11,436 bases of DNA from NCBI GenBank assembly GCA_023230285.1, contig JALNXP010000054.1, positions 1 to 11,436 of the forward strand. The letters are read 5' to 3'. Below are positions 1 through 7,257 of the stretch, one piece after another. This DNA comes from Bacteroidales bacterium. Its GTDB lineage: Bacteria > Bacteroidota > Bacteroidia > Bacteroidales > BM520. The notes below the pieces were generated by a model. That model was not told where the DNA came from. It ran no database searches and saw only the letters and a list, made by a program, of their open reading frames with translations. Each line of letters begins with the position of its first letter. The first letter of the stretch is position 1. A program made the translations under genes and the position numbers.

Positions 1-3000
1 CAATTGCCTGCAAATAAAAATGTAGATGTAGTTGTAAGTTACACCGAATATGAAGATTACAACCTTGATTATTCGTTAGTTCCGTCTCGTGGAGTTTTAT
101 ACAGAAATCAGAACATCGAAGAAATTCCTTACGAGATAGACCCTAATTCTTTAGTCAATAAATTTTATCCGAGTACATTAGCTACTGCTGATGAGCCTTT
201 TATCATTCGTGATATAAGAGGTACAGCTGTCAGAGTTTATCCTTTCCAATATAATCCGGTAACTAACACTTTGCGTGTATACTCAAATGTTTCCGTTAAA
301 TTGGTTGAGAATAATCAAGTGGCAACCAATCCTTTGTTAAAAGAAAACATGAACCCTGTACGTGAAGCTATCAGTATGTATCAAAGTTTGTTTTTAAATT
401 TTGATGCTTCAAAATACGACCTCACTATGGCTCAATATGGTGAAATTCTTGTAATTACGACTGCTCGTGATGAAGCTGACATCGAAAATTATATTCAATG
501 GAAGAAAGAAAAAGGTTATATAGTTCATAAAGAGGTTGTTGCAACAGGAACTAATGTAAAATCGCTGATACAGACAAGCTACAACAACAACAACAACATA
601 CTTTATGTTCAATTAGTTGGTGACTGGGCTGACATTAAATCAGATAACAGCATAGACAGTTCTCCTACAGATCCTAAGATGGGCTGTGTTGTCGGAACAG
701 ATAACTTTCCTGAAATTGCCATAGGACGTTTTTCATGTTCAAACTCTACTCAATTGATGACTCAGATTAACAAAACCATTGATTATGAAAAAACTCCTAA
801 CATGGAAGCTAATTGGCGAGAAGCCTTTATCGGCATTGGTTCAGATGAAGGTAGCGGACAAGGTGATGACGGTGAAATGGATAAAACCCATATTCAGAGA
901 ATATATACTCAAAGATTAGACCCTTTTACTTACGATACGCATTACGAAAATTATGCTCCGGGTGCAAGTGCTTCAACACTTGGTAATCATGTTAATGCAG
1001 GTGCTTCAACAATAGCATATTGCGGACACGGTTCTGAAACTTCTTTTGTAACAACAGGATTTAATAACTCTAATGTAAACCAATTGACTAATGGTGATAA
1101 ACTTCCTTTCATTGTTTCTGTAGCTTGCGTAAACGGTGCATTCCATATCAGTTCCGATTGTTTTGCCGAGGCTTGGCTGAAAAAACAAGGTGGCGGTGCA
1201 GTTGTTACTTGGATGTCTTCAATTAACCAGCCATGGACTCCGCCTATGCGTGGTGAAGACTATTTTTATGATATTCTAATTGGTGGCTTTGACTATTCTG
1301 CATATTCCGGACAAAACGGTATCACAACAACAGAACAACGTACCACTTGGGGATCTATCACAGTTAACTCTTTTAACTTGATGCTTACAGAATCTCAGAC
1401 AAGTTCAGATATAGAAACAGCTCATACGTGGGTAACATTCGGTGATGCTTCATTGCAACTCAGAACAAAACAACCCGAACAGCTCTTAACTTCTAATACA
1501 GCTATGTTGGTAGGAATGGATTATTCTACTATCCTTACAGCAAATGGTGTACCTGTTGCAAACGCTTTGGTCTGTATCTCGCAAAATGACGTTTATTATT
1601 CCGATATAACAGATGGAAACGGCTCTGTAACTATTCCTAACGATTTTCAGCCGGGTGATGTTTTATTGGTTGCTTCTGCATTCAACACGACAACGATTTA
1701 TGAAAATATAGAATGTATTCCTGCTGATGGTTCTTATGTAATCAGTGATGGTTACTCGCTTGCCGGTGATGGCATTTTGAGTTTTGGCGAAACTTCAGCA
1801 TTATCTATAACCATGAAAAATGTCGGAACAGACCCGACAACAACAAATACTACGGTTACAATTAGCTGTGATGATCCTTTGCTCACAATTGTAAACGGCA
1901 CAGCAACTTATGGTCCTATGGCTTCCGGTGCTTCTTTAACAGTAGAAAATGGTTTCTCTATTAAAGCAGATGAAGAAATTACAAACGGACAAACATTTAC
2001 AGTGAATGTAACTGCTGTTAATGGAGCTGATACGTGGGTAAGTAAAATATATGTAAGTGCATATCGTCCTATAATCAACTACAATGGTGTTGCATGGCAG
2101 GGCGCATACGTACCGGGCGAAAGTCTCAATTTACAAGTTGCTTTTGAAAATATTGGCGGTTTCAGTGCTTTGAATGCAACTGCTACTCTTACAACAACAA
2201 GTTCTTATGTTACCATTAATAATGCAACTGTAGAATATGGTACTATTGCTCCTACAGGAATTGCCAATGGTACATTCAATATTACGATTTCTAATAATGT
2301 TCCTGATAATGAAGTTTTGGATTTCCATTTTGCTTTTGCATCTAATGGTGGCGTAATTACTGCTGAAGGCGATTTTTCGTTATCCAATAGTTGCAATGTC
2401 ATTTTTAATTTACAAGATTCTTATGGTGACGGGTGGAACGGAGCTTCTTTAACTGTTGCTTTTAATGACGGCACACCTTCACAAACTCTGACTTTGAGTA
2501 GTGGATCCACCGGCTCTTATACAATAGAGATTAATTCGGGTACAACCGTAACCGTATCTTTTAATAGCGGCTCTTGGAATTCTGAATGTTCTTTTGACAT
2601 CCAATATGAAGACGGAACACTTATTTATCAAAATTCGGGAACTCCGCAGGCTGGTGTACAATGTACATTTGTCTGTAACTGTGGCGCAACCCCTAACGTT
2701 TGTGACCCTGTAACCAATTTGGAAGGCAGTGCAGACGGAACTACCGTTACATTGACATGGAATGCTCCTGAAGGTGCTGATTATTATACTGTTACAGAAA
2801 ACGGCGTTAACGTAGGCGACCCATACACAACTACTTTAGTTCGTGAAAATGCTCCTGAAGGTGATAACAATTATTGTGTTTATGCTATATATAATTCCAC
2901 CGGTTGTACTTCAGAAGCTGTATGCTTATCTATAAATGTTTCTTCCGGTCCTTGTGATGCTCCTACAGGCTTGACTGCCGAAGTTAATGGCGTTACCGTT

Positions 3001-4170
3001 GCTTTATCATGGAATGCTTCGGAATATGGTACTTCATACAACATATATAAAAATGGTACAATGGCAGGTTCAACAGCAACAACTTCGTATACTGTTGAAG
3101 ACCTTGCACAAGGCGAAGAATTTTGCTTTACAGTAACATCGGTTTGTGGCGGCGGTGAATCAGAACATTCTAATGAAGCATGTGTAACCACAGCTGTTTG
3201 TGAAGCTCCATCTAACTTTGTTGCAAGTGTAGAAGGCAACGACATAACCATGTCGTGGGAAGGCACCGGCGAAAGCTACATTATATATACTACTGATGAT
3301 GAACAGGTTGCCACGACAACAGAACTTTCTTTGACAATAGAAGCTTATTATGGAGAAGAATATTGCTTATATGTTGTTTCTGTATGTGATTTTGCAGTTT
3401 CGGCACCGTCAAATACAGCATGTGTAACAACAGATGAATGTTATGCTCCGGGAGCATTAACAGTATCTGCCGAATATAATGTAGTAACTTTAAATTGGAC
3501 ACCGACTACAACAGCCGACACATATTCTGTATACAAAGATGGTGAGTTGGTAGCAGAGACGGAAGAAGCTACATACACAGATAATGTTGAATACGCTCAA
3601 ACATATTATTACTCGGTTGCAGCCAATTGTTCCGACTTACAGTCAGAGCATACTACAGACCAGTATATAACAACAGTATGTTCGGCACCTGCAAATCTTG
3701 AAGCTGCAATGCAAAACAACGCCGTTATTTTAACATGGAATGCTTCTGATGCAGCCACATCATATAATTTATACAGAAATAATGAAGTCCTTGTAACGGG
3801 TGTCACCGAATTAACATATACAGATGTTGAAGTACAAGCAGAGCAAAAGTATTGTTATGATGTAACAGCAGTCAGCGAAGCCGGCGAATCCGGTCATTCA
3901 GATGCTGTATGTGTTGATTATACAAGTATTTCAGATTATAGTACTATAGATGTTACAGTTTATCCTAATCCAACAACGGGAAGCGTTTTAATAGAATGCG
4001 AAGGTATGAAAGTTGTGAATATTTATGGATTAGCCGGTAATTTGGTAAAGAGCATTTCAGTTGACGGAAACGATTGTGTTGCCGATTTAACGGATTGTGC
4101 ATCCGGGACATACTTTATCAATATTGTGACAGATAGTGGTAAAGTTGTCAGGAAAGTTGTTAAAATGTAA
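1..4170 (+). CDS. Arg-gingipain-like C25 cysteine peptidase with T9SS sorting domain (5' partial)
   Basis: Secreted cysteine endopeptidase of family C25. The frame is open to the left edge, so the TTG at 4 is unlikely to be the true start and the signal peptide lies outside the window. Numbering the TTG codon as residue 1: gingipain-type propeptide at about 1-140; catalytic domain at about 145-490 with His342 in CGHGSETSF and Cys375 in SVACVNGAF. Their 33-residue spacing equals that of His211/Cys244 in RgpB. Glu282, Asp293, Trp411 and Met415 align with what I recall as RgpB Glu152 and the S1-pocket Asp163, Trp284 and Met288, so cleavage after Arg is inferred. An Ig-like domain (about 491-580), two beta-sandwich modules (about 582-795), a module with DSYGDGWNG (797-893) and five Fn3-like modules starting near Cys900, 984, 1066, 1146 and 1226 follow. 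The tail (about 1310-1388, YPNPTTG at 1320-1326, ending VVRKVVKM) is a T9SS type A signal, implying outer-membrane export and surface anchoring or release. Family assignment is strong; substrate is inferred. Confidence 0.93.
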   Translation, partial: QLPANKNVDVVVSYTEYEDYNLDYSLVPSRGVLYRNQNIEEIPYEIDPNSLVNKFYPSTLATADEPFIIRDIRGTAVRVYPFQYNPVTNTLRVYSNVSVKLVENNQVATNPLLKENMNPVREAISMYQSLFLNFDASKYDLTMAQYGEILVITTARDEADIENYIQWKKEKGYIVHKEVVATGTNVKSLIQTSYNNNNNILYVQLVGDWADIKSDNSIDSSPTDPKMGCVVGTDNFPEIAIGRFSCSNSTQLMTQINKTIDYEKTPNMEANWREAFIGIGSDEGSGQGDDGEMDKTHIQRIYTQRLDPFTYDTHYENYAPGASASTLGNHVNAGASTIAYCGHGSETSFVTTGFNNSNVNQLTNGDKLPFIVSVACVNGAFHISSDCFAEAWLKKQGGGAVVTWMSSINQPWTPPMRGEDYFYDILIGGFDYSAYSGQNGITTTEQRTTWGSITVNSFNLMLTESQTSSDIETAHTWVTFGDASLQLRTKQPEQLLTSNTAMLVGMDYSTILTANGVPVANALVCISQNDVYYSDITDGNGSVTIPNDFQPGDVLLVASAFNTTTIYENIECIPADGSYVISDGYSLAGDGILSFGETSALSITMKNVGTDPTTTNTTVTISCDDPLLTIVNGTATYGPMASGASLTVENGFSIKADEEITNGQTFTVNVTAVNGADTWVSKIYVSAYRPIINYNGVAWQGAYVPGESLNLQVAFENIGGFSALNATATLTTTSSYVTINNATVEYGTIAPTGIANGTFNITISNNVPDNEVLDFHFAFASNGGVITAEGDFSLSNSCNVIFNLQDSYGDGWNGASLTVAFNDGTPSQTLTLSSGSTGSYTIEINSGTTVTVSFNSGSWNSECSFDIQYEDGTLIYQNSGTPQAGVQCTFVCNCGATPNVCDPVTNLEGSADGTTVTLTWNAPEGADYYTVTENGVNVGDPYTTTLVRENAPEGDNNYCVYAIYNSTGCTSEAVCLSINVSSGPCDAPTGLTAEVNGVTVALSWNASEYGTSYNIYKNGTMAGSTATTSYTVEDLAQGEEFCFTVTSVCGGGESEHSNEACVTTAVCEAPSNFVASVEGNDITMSWEGTGESYIIYTTDDEQVATTTELSLTIEAYYGEEYCLYVVSVCDFAVSAPSNTACVTTDECYAPGALTVSAEYNVVTLNWTPTTTADTYSVYKDGELVAETEEATYTDNVEYAQTYYYSVAANCSDLQSEHTTDQYITTVCSAPANLEAAMQNNAVILTWNASDAATSYNLYRNNEVLVTGVTELTYTDVEVQAEQKYCYDVTAVSEAGESGHSDAVCVDYTSISDYSTIDVTVYPNPTTGSVLIECEGMKVVNIYGLAGNLVKSISVDGNDCVADLTDCASGTYFINIVTDSGKVVRKVVKM
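581..598 (+). repeat. AAC trinucleotide microsatellite inside the C25 peptidase
   Basis: A short run of AAC units encodes five consecutive Asn residues (194-198, numbered from the TTG at 4) in the catalytic domain, just before the strand ILYVQLVGD. Slippage would add or remove Asn residues without breaking the frame. It lies where the RgpB sequence, as I recall it, has a loop (KEGNDLTYVLLVGD), so length change is probably tolerated. Confidence 0.6.
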
Positions 4171-4200
4171 TTAATTGTTTATTGTGTAAATATGTTTTAT

Positions 4201-4232
4201 GGGGAGCTTCAAAGCGGAGTTCCCCATTTTTT
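4201..4232 (+). terminator. Intrinsic terminator after the C25 peptidase gene
   Basis: A 10-bp stem (GGGGAGCTTC with GGAGTTCCCC, two G-T wobbles) closes a 5-nt loop and is followed by A then six Ts. It begins 30 bp after the peptidase stop codon and should separate the peptidase transcript from the ribosomal cluster. Confidence 0.88.
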
Positions 4233-4326
4233 ATTTATAAGCCATGTGTGTATATAGACTTTTTTCTATGTATTTTACTTAAAAAATTGATTTTGAAAAT
4301 CTTTTGAATAAAAAAAACGAAATAGG

Positions 4327-4356
4327 TTGTAGAATAAAAAAAAGTTTGTATCTTTG
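4327..4356 (+). promoter_or_regulatory. Bacteroidetes-type promoter for the ribosomal-protein cluster
   Basis: TATCTTTG at 4349-4356 is a perfect match to the Bacteroidetes -7 consensus TAnnTTTG. A TTG at 4327-4329 lies 19 bp upstream, in the range expected for the -33 element. Transcription would start near 4363, giving a leader of about 20 nt before rpmG. The upstream DNA (4237-4326) is A-tract rich, as often seen at strong promoters, and I see nothing else in it. Confidence 0.85.
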
Positions 4357-4369
4357 CAGCCAAAATTTT

Positions 4370-4375
4370 AAGGAG
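4370..4375 (+). promoter_or_regulatory. Strong Shine-Dalgarno of rpmG
   Basis: AAGGAG lies 8 nt before the rpmG ATG. It is the only clear Shine-Dalgarno among the starts visible in this window; the other six genes of the cluster have A/T-rich upstream sequence with no GGAG. That contrast is unusual, because Bacteroidetes ribosomes generally do not rely on Shine-Dalgarno pairing. Confidence 0.8.
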
Positions 4376-4383
4376 ATTTATTT

Positions 4384-4572
4384 ATGGCAAAGAAAAACAA
4401 AGATGCACGTATTCAGGTGATTCTTGAGTGTACAGAGCAGAAGACATCAGGAGTTCCCGGCATATCAAGGTATGTTACTACGAAGAATAAGAAGAATACT
4501 CCGGGTCGTTTAGAGCTGAAGAAGTATAATCCTTATTTAAAGAAAGTCACAGTACATAAAGAAATTAAATAG
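4384..4572 (+). CDS. rpmG: 50S ribosomal protein L33 (bL33)
   Basis: Small basic protein of the large ribosomal subunit, near the E site. The 62-residue sequence has the family core [21 protein letters not shown] and the ending TVHKEIK. The zinc-binding CxxC pairs of the zinc-dependent L33 form are absent: only one Cys (Cys16 in LECTEQK) is present, so this is a zinc-independent form. The ATG follows a strong AAGGAG and lies about 20 nt from the predicted transcription start, making this the first gene of the cluster. The DUF4295 gene follows after 8 bp, the neighbour order usual in Bacteroidetes. The expected upstream rpmB (L28) is not here; the peptidase terminator and a promoter occupy that place. 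Confidence 0.96.
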   Translation: MAKKNKDARIQVILECTEQKTSGVPGISRYVTTKNKKNTPGRLELKKYNPYLKKVTVHKEIK

Positions 4573-4580
4573 TATAAATC

Positions 4581-4742
4581 ATGGCAAAGAAGGTAGTTGC
4601 AACCCTTAAGACGACAACGGGTAAAAGTTATGCTAAAGCTATAAAGATGGTAAAATCCCCGAAGACGGGAGCTTACGTATTTGCTGAAAGCATTGTCGTA
4701 CAAGACAAAGTCAAAGATTATTTTGACACTAAAACAAATTAA
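4581..4742 (+). CDS. DUF4295 family small protein, probable Bacteroidetes-specific ribosomal protein
   Basis: A 53-residue basic protein starting MAKKVVATLKTTTGKSY and containing the family hallmark KMVKSPKTGAYVF. It belongs to DUF4295, a family found next to rpmG in Bacteroidetes. I recall that the Flavobacterium johnsoniae ribosome structure revealed an extra large-subunit protein named bL38 and believe this family is that protein, but cannot confirm it here. Lys-rich composition, small size, and position 8 bp after rpmG and 25 bp before rpsP fit a ribosomal protein. No Shine-Dalgarno precedes the ATG (AGTATAAATC). In relatives ftsY usually follows; here rpsP does. It shares the MAKK start with L33, but the rest is unrelated. 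Confidence 0.85.
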   Translation: MAKKVVATLKTTTGKSYAKAIKMVKSPKTGAYVFAESIVVQDKVKDYFDTKTN

Positions 4743-4767
4743 TTAATTATTTAAAAAGAAACAAATT

Positions 4768-5346
4768 ATGCCAACAAGAATTAGATTACAGAGAAAAGGT
4801 AAAAAAGGCAGACCTTTTTATCATTTAGTAATTGCGGATGGTCGAGCACCACGAGACGGAAAATACATAGAGAGAATTGGCACATATAATCCTCTTACAA
4901 ATCCGGCTGAGATAAACATAGATAGCGAAAGAGCCATATATTGGTTACAAGTAGGGGCGCAGCCCTCGGACACAGTAAGAAACCTCCTTTCAGTAAAAGG
5001 AATTCTCCTTAAGAACCATCTTTTAATCGGAGTTAAGAAAGGTGCTATAAGTCAAGAGCAGGCAGATGTCAAGTTTAGTGCTTGGCTTCAAGAGAAAGAG
5101 CAGAAGAGACAGAATATAGTCAAAGCTGACGAGAATGCTCAACGTGAGGATCGCAAGGCAAAGATAGCAGCGGAAAAGAAGATAAATGAGGACCGTGCAG
5201 CAGTATTAGCAAAGAGAGCAGCAGAAGAAGCAGCCAAGAAAGAAGCAGAAGAAGCGGCAGCTCGTAAAGCAGCAGAAGAAGCACAAGCATCGGCAGAAGA
5301 AATAACCTCTGAAGAAACAGCACCGGAAGCACCGGCAGCCGAATAA
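4768..5346 (+). CDS. rpsP: 30S ribosomal protein S16 with long Ala/Glu-rich C-terminal extension
   Basis: Small-subunit assembly protein. Residues 1-80 are the canonical S16 fold: [19 protein letters not shown], then [20 protein letters not shown] and [22 protein letters not shown]. Typical bacterial S16 is about 80-90 residues; this one has 192. Residues 80-110 ([16 protein letters not shown] and after) match the Bacteroidetes-specific extension. Residues about 110-192 are a Lys/Ala/Glu-rich stretch with repeated EEAAKK/EEAAARK-like units, predicted helical and possibly coiled coil, ending in a Pro/Ala/Glu tail. The upstream sequence is A-rich without a Shine-Dalgarno. It ends 100 bp before rplM, the gap that holds a candidate leader. 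rpsP is not the neighbour I expect for the DUF4295 gene, so the order looks rearranged. Confidence 0.96.
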   Translation: MPTRIRLQRKGKKGRPFYHLVIADGRAPRDGKYIERIGTYNPLTNPAEINIDSERAIYWLQVGAQPSDTVRNLLSVKGILLKNHLLIGVKKGAISQEQADVKFSAWLQEKEQKRQNIVKADENAQREDRKAKIAAEKKINEDRAAVLAKRAAEEAAKKEAEEAAARKAAEEAQASAEEITSEETAPEAPAAE

Positions 5347-5361
5347 ATACTTAGAAGGTGA

Positions 5362-5406
5362 TTTTCATCATTCATCTGACATAAATAGGCGGAATGAAGA
5401 TGAAAG
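5362..5406 (+). promoter_or_regulatory. Candidate rplM (L13) leader hairpin
   Basis: In the 100-bp rpsP-rplM gap, TTTCATC (5363-5369) pairs with GATGAAA (5399-5405) and TTCAT (5371-5375) pairs with ATGAA (5394-5398), giving a 12-bp stem with one bulged A (5370) and an 18-nt apical loop; a T-G wobble can extend the base. No T-tract follows directly, so it is a poor terminator, and no TAnnTTTG promoter is visible. It lies about 40 nt before the rplM start. L13 autoregulates rplM-rpsI in E. coli, and I recall a published L13 leader motif in Bacteroidia, so autoregulation is a reasonable inference. Not proven by pairing alone. Confidence 0.5.
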
Positions 5407-5446
5407 ATAATAATAAAACGAATTTTTATTAGAAATTAAAAAAAAG

Positions 5447-5905
5447 ATGGATACAAATAGTTATAAGACAGTGTCGGTAAACAAAGAGACCGCACAGAAG
5501 GAATGGGTGATTGTAGATGCAGAGAACCAAGTATTAGGTCGTTTAGCTGCAAGGATAGCCTTTGTTTTGAGAGGCAAGCATAAACCCTGTTTTACTCCAA
5601 ACGCTGATTGTGGCGACAATGTTATTGTGATAAATGCCGAGAAAATAAAAATCACCGGCAACAAATTTGAACAGAAAGAATATGTACGCCATTCAGGTTA
5701 TCCTGGTTCACAAAGATTTAGAACAGTAAGAGAAACCATGGCAATGGACCCTACATGGGTGCTTAAAAATGCTATTAAAGGCATGCTCCCTAAAAGCAGA
5801 TTGGGTACTGCTCAATTGAGAAATGTGAGAATTTACGCCGGTACAGAACACGGTCAAGAAGCTCAACAACCTAAACCACTTGATATAAATACTATTATTA
5901 AATAA
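5447..5905 (+). CDS. rplM: 50S ribosomal protein L13 (uL13)
   Basis: Early-assembling large-subunit protein. The 152-residue sequence carries family landmarks: EWVIVDAENQVLGRLA near the N-terminus, LRGKHKPCFTPNADCGDNVIVINAEKI in the core (split here as LRGKHKPCFTP and DCGDNVIVINA), KEYVRHSGYPG, and AIKGMLPKSRLG followed by LRNVRIYAGTEH. Length is close to the usual 142-150. The start ATG is preceded by an A-rich tract with no Shine-Dalgarno. rpsI follows after only 5 bp, the almost universal L13-S9 pair, so the two are surely cotranscribed and may be translationally coupled. Confidence 0.97.
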   Translation: MDTNSYKTVSVNKETAQKEWVIVDAENQVLGRLAARIAFVLRGKHKPCFTPNADCGDNVIVINAEKIKITGNKFEQKEYVRHSGYPGSQRFRTVRETMAMDPTWVLKNAIKGMLPKSRLGTAQLRNVRIYAGTEHGQEAQQPKPLDINTIIK

Positions 5906-5910
5906 TTAAT

Positions 5911-6300
5911 ATGGAAGTTATAAATACAATAGGCAGAAGAAAAGCTGCAATTGCCCGCATTTATATGAAAGAAGGCAATGGTCGTATTTTGATAAACAAA
6001 AGAGAACTTGAGGATTATTTTCCTCTTTCAACCCTTCGTTATATTGTAAATCAGCCATTTGAGACGACACAAACAGCTGGCATGTACGATGTAAATATCA
6101 ACCTTGTAGGTGGTGGTTTTAAAGGACAAGCTGAGGCAGTACGTCTTGCAATAGCAAGAGCACTTTGCGAAGTAAATAAAGAAGAATATCGTCCTATGTT
6201 AAAGGTTAAAGGTTTTCTACACCGCGACCCGCGTGTTGTGGAACGTAAAAAACCCGGTAGACCAAAAGCTCGTAAGAGATTTCAATTTAGTAAACGTTAG
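5911..6300 (+). CDS. rpsI: 30S ribosomal protein S9 (uS9)
   Basis: Small-subunit protein whose C-terminal tail reaches the P-site tRNA. The 129 residues begin with NTIGRRKAAIARIYM and include GGGFKGQAEAVRLAIARAL. The basic end GRPKARKRFQFSKR retains the terminal Lys-Arg typical of S9, where the last Arg contacts the tRNA anticodon arm. Length fits the family (about 128-130). It begins 5 bp after rplM with no Shine-Dalgarno. A 108-bp gap with a hairpin separates it from rpsB. Confidence 0.97.
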   Translation: MEVINTIGRRKAAIARIYMKEGNGRILINKRELEDYFPLSTLRYIVNQPFETTQTAGMYDVNINLVGGGFKGQAEAVRLAIARALCEVNKEEYRPMLKVKGFLHRDPRVVERKKPGRPKARKRFQFSKR

Positions 6301-6329
6301 AAAATTACATAATAGTAGTTTAGTATCTA

Positions 6330-6363
6330 AATTGCTGAGATCGCTGTGCGCTACTCGGCAATT
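6330..6363 (+). promoter_or_regulatory. Hairpin between rpsI and rpsB: candidate S2 leader or attenuator
   Basis: AATTGCTGAG (6330-6339) pairs with CTCGGCAATT (6354-6363) over 10 bp with one G-T wobble, enclosing 14 nt in which CGC and GCG can form a further short stem around TGT. A mixed TTTAATTTTTAATT stretch follows a few bases later, so weak termination is possible, but the transcript must continue into rpsB because no promoter is visible in the gap. S2 regulates rpsB-tsf in enterobacteria through the rpsB leader; whether this hairpin does the same is inference. Confidence 0.45.
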
Positions 6364-6408
6364 GCGTTTAATTTTTAATTAAAGAATGTAAACTAAAATT
6401 TTAAAAAA

Positions 6409-7230
6409 ATGCCAAGAACAACTTTTGACGACCTCTTGAAGGCAGGCGTACATTTCGGTCACCTTAAGAGAAAATGGAATCCTCACATGGCTCCTTATAT
6501 TTTTATGGAACGTAACGGGATCCACATTATTGATTTGTATAAAACTCAAGCTAAAATTGATGAAGCAGCAGCAGCTTTGAAACAAATCGCCCATTCAGGT
6601 AAAAAAATATTATTTGTTGCCACCAAAAAACAAGCAAAAGAAGTGGTAGCAAGTTTAGTGAAAGATGTAAATATGCCATACGTCACAGAACGCTGGCCCG
6701 GCGGTATGCTTACCAACTTCGCCACTATCCGTAAAGCAGTGAGAAAAATGACTTCTATAGATAGAATGATGGCTACAAGTAACTTTAAAAATATCTCTAA
6801 ACGTGAAAGATTACAAATTGAACGTGAAAGAGCTAAATTAGAGAAAAACTTAGGCAGTATCTCCGAATTAAATCGTTTGCCGTCAGCACTATTTATAATT
6901 GACGTGTGTAAAGAGCATATCGCAGTTGCAGAAGCTAAGAAGTTAAATATTCCGACATTTGCAATAGTAGATACAAATGCAGATCCTAATGAAGTTGATT
7001 TTCCGATACCGGGTAATGATGATGCTGCAAAATCTATAAAGATCGTTGTACGCGCTATGGTAGAAGCTATCGAAGAAGGTCTTAATGAACGCAGACTTGA
7101 TAAAGAAAAACGTAACGAAGATGAAGAAGAAGCTGTAAATAATGCTGAAAGTGAAGAAGAGGTTACTGTAGACACAGAGGATACTGAAGAAAAGCAGGAT
7201 AGAAGACCAAGAAGAAGAGAAATAAAATAA
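6409..7230 (+). CDS. rpsB: 30S ribosomal protein S2 (uS2)
   Basis: Small-subunit protein added late in assembly. Residues 1-220 give the S2 core: LLKAGVHFGHLKRKWNPHM, then YIFMERNGIHIIDLYKT, TERWPGGMLTNFATIRKAV, LPSALFIIDVCKE and IPTFAIVDTNADP, ending in IPGNDDAAKSI. Residues about 225-273 form an acidic tail rich in Asp and Glu that closes with the basic DRRPRRREIK; such variable charged tails are common in this phylum. Total 273 residues against about 230-260 in typical S2. No Shine-Dalgarno precedes the ATG (upstream AAAATTTTAAAAAA). tsf begins 27 bp downstream, the classic rpsB-tsf pair. Reverse-frame ORFs across this gene are by-products of its composition. Confidence 0.97.
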   Translation: MPRTTFDDLLKAGVHFGHLKRKWNPHMAPYIFMERNGIHIIDLYKTQAKIDEAAAALKQIAHSGKKILFVATKKQAKEVVASLVKDVNMPYVTERWPGGMLTNFATIRKAVRKMTSIDRMMATSNFKNISKRERLQIERERAKLEKNLGSISELNRLPSALFIIDVCKEHIAVAEAKKLNIPTFAIVDTNADPNEVDFPIPGNDDAAKSIKIVVRAMVEAIEEGLNERRLDKEKRNEDEEEAVNNAESEEEVTVDTEDTEEKQDRRPRRREIK

Positions 7231-7257
7231 TTTTAACTAAAATAATTTGTATATAAT

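Noticed and set aside
4..6. TTG at 4 as the start of the C25 peptidase
   Set aside because: The frame is open upstream, the first visible residues are already within the propeptide, and no signal peptide follows, so the gene is truncated by the window edge.
6349..6365. Near-identical 17-mer shared with 10954-10970 (CGCTACTCGSCAATTGC, one mismatch)
   Set aside because: One copy is the arm of the rpsB hairpin and the other encodes SNWRVAR in the glycosidase; a single short match of this kind can arise by chance in 11 kb and neither copy has repeat-like borders.
6546..7175. A 209-codon open frame antisense to rpsB, and smaller antisense frames across the peptidase, rpsP, rplM and tsf
   Set aside because: All overlap well-identified genes; their translations are low-complexity Ser/Ala/Leu-rich strings with no recognisable family and follow from the codon composition of the opposite strand.
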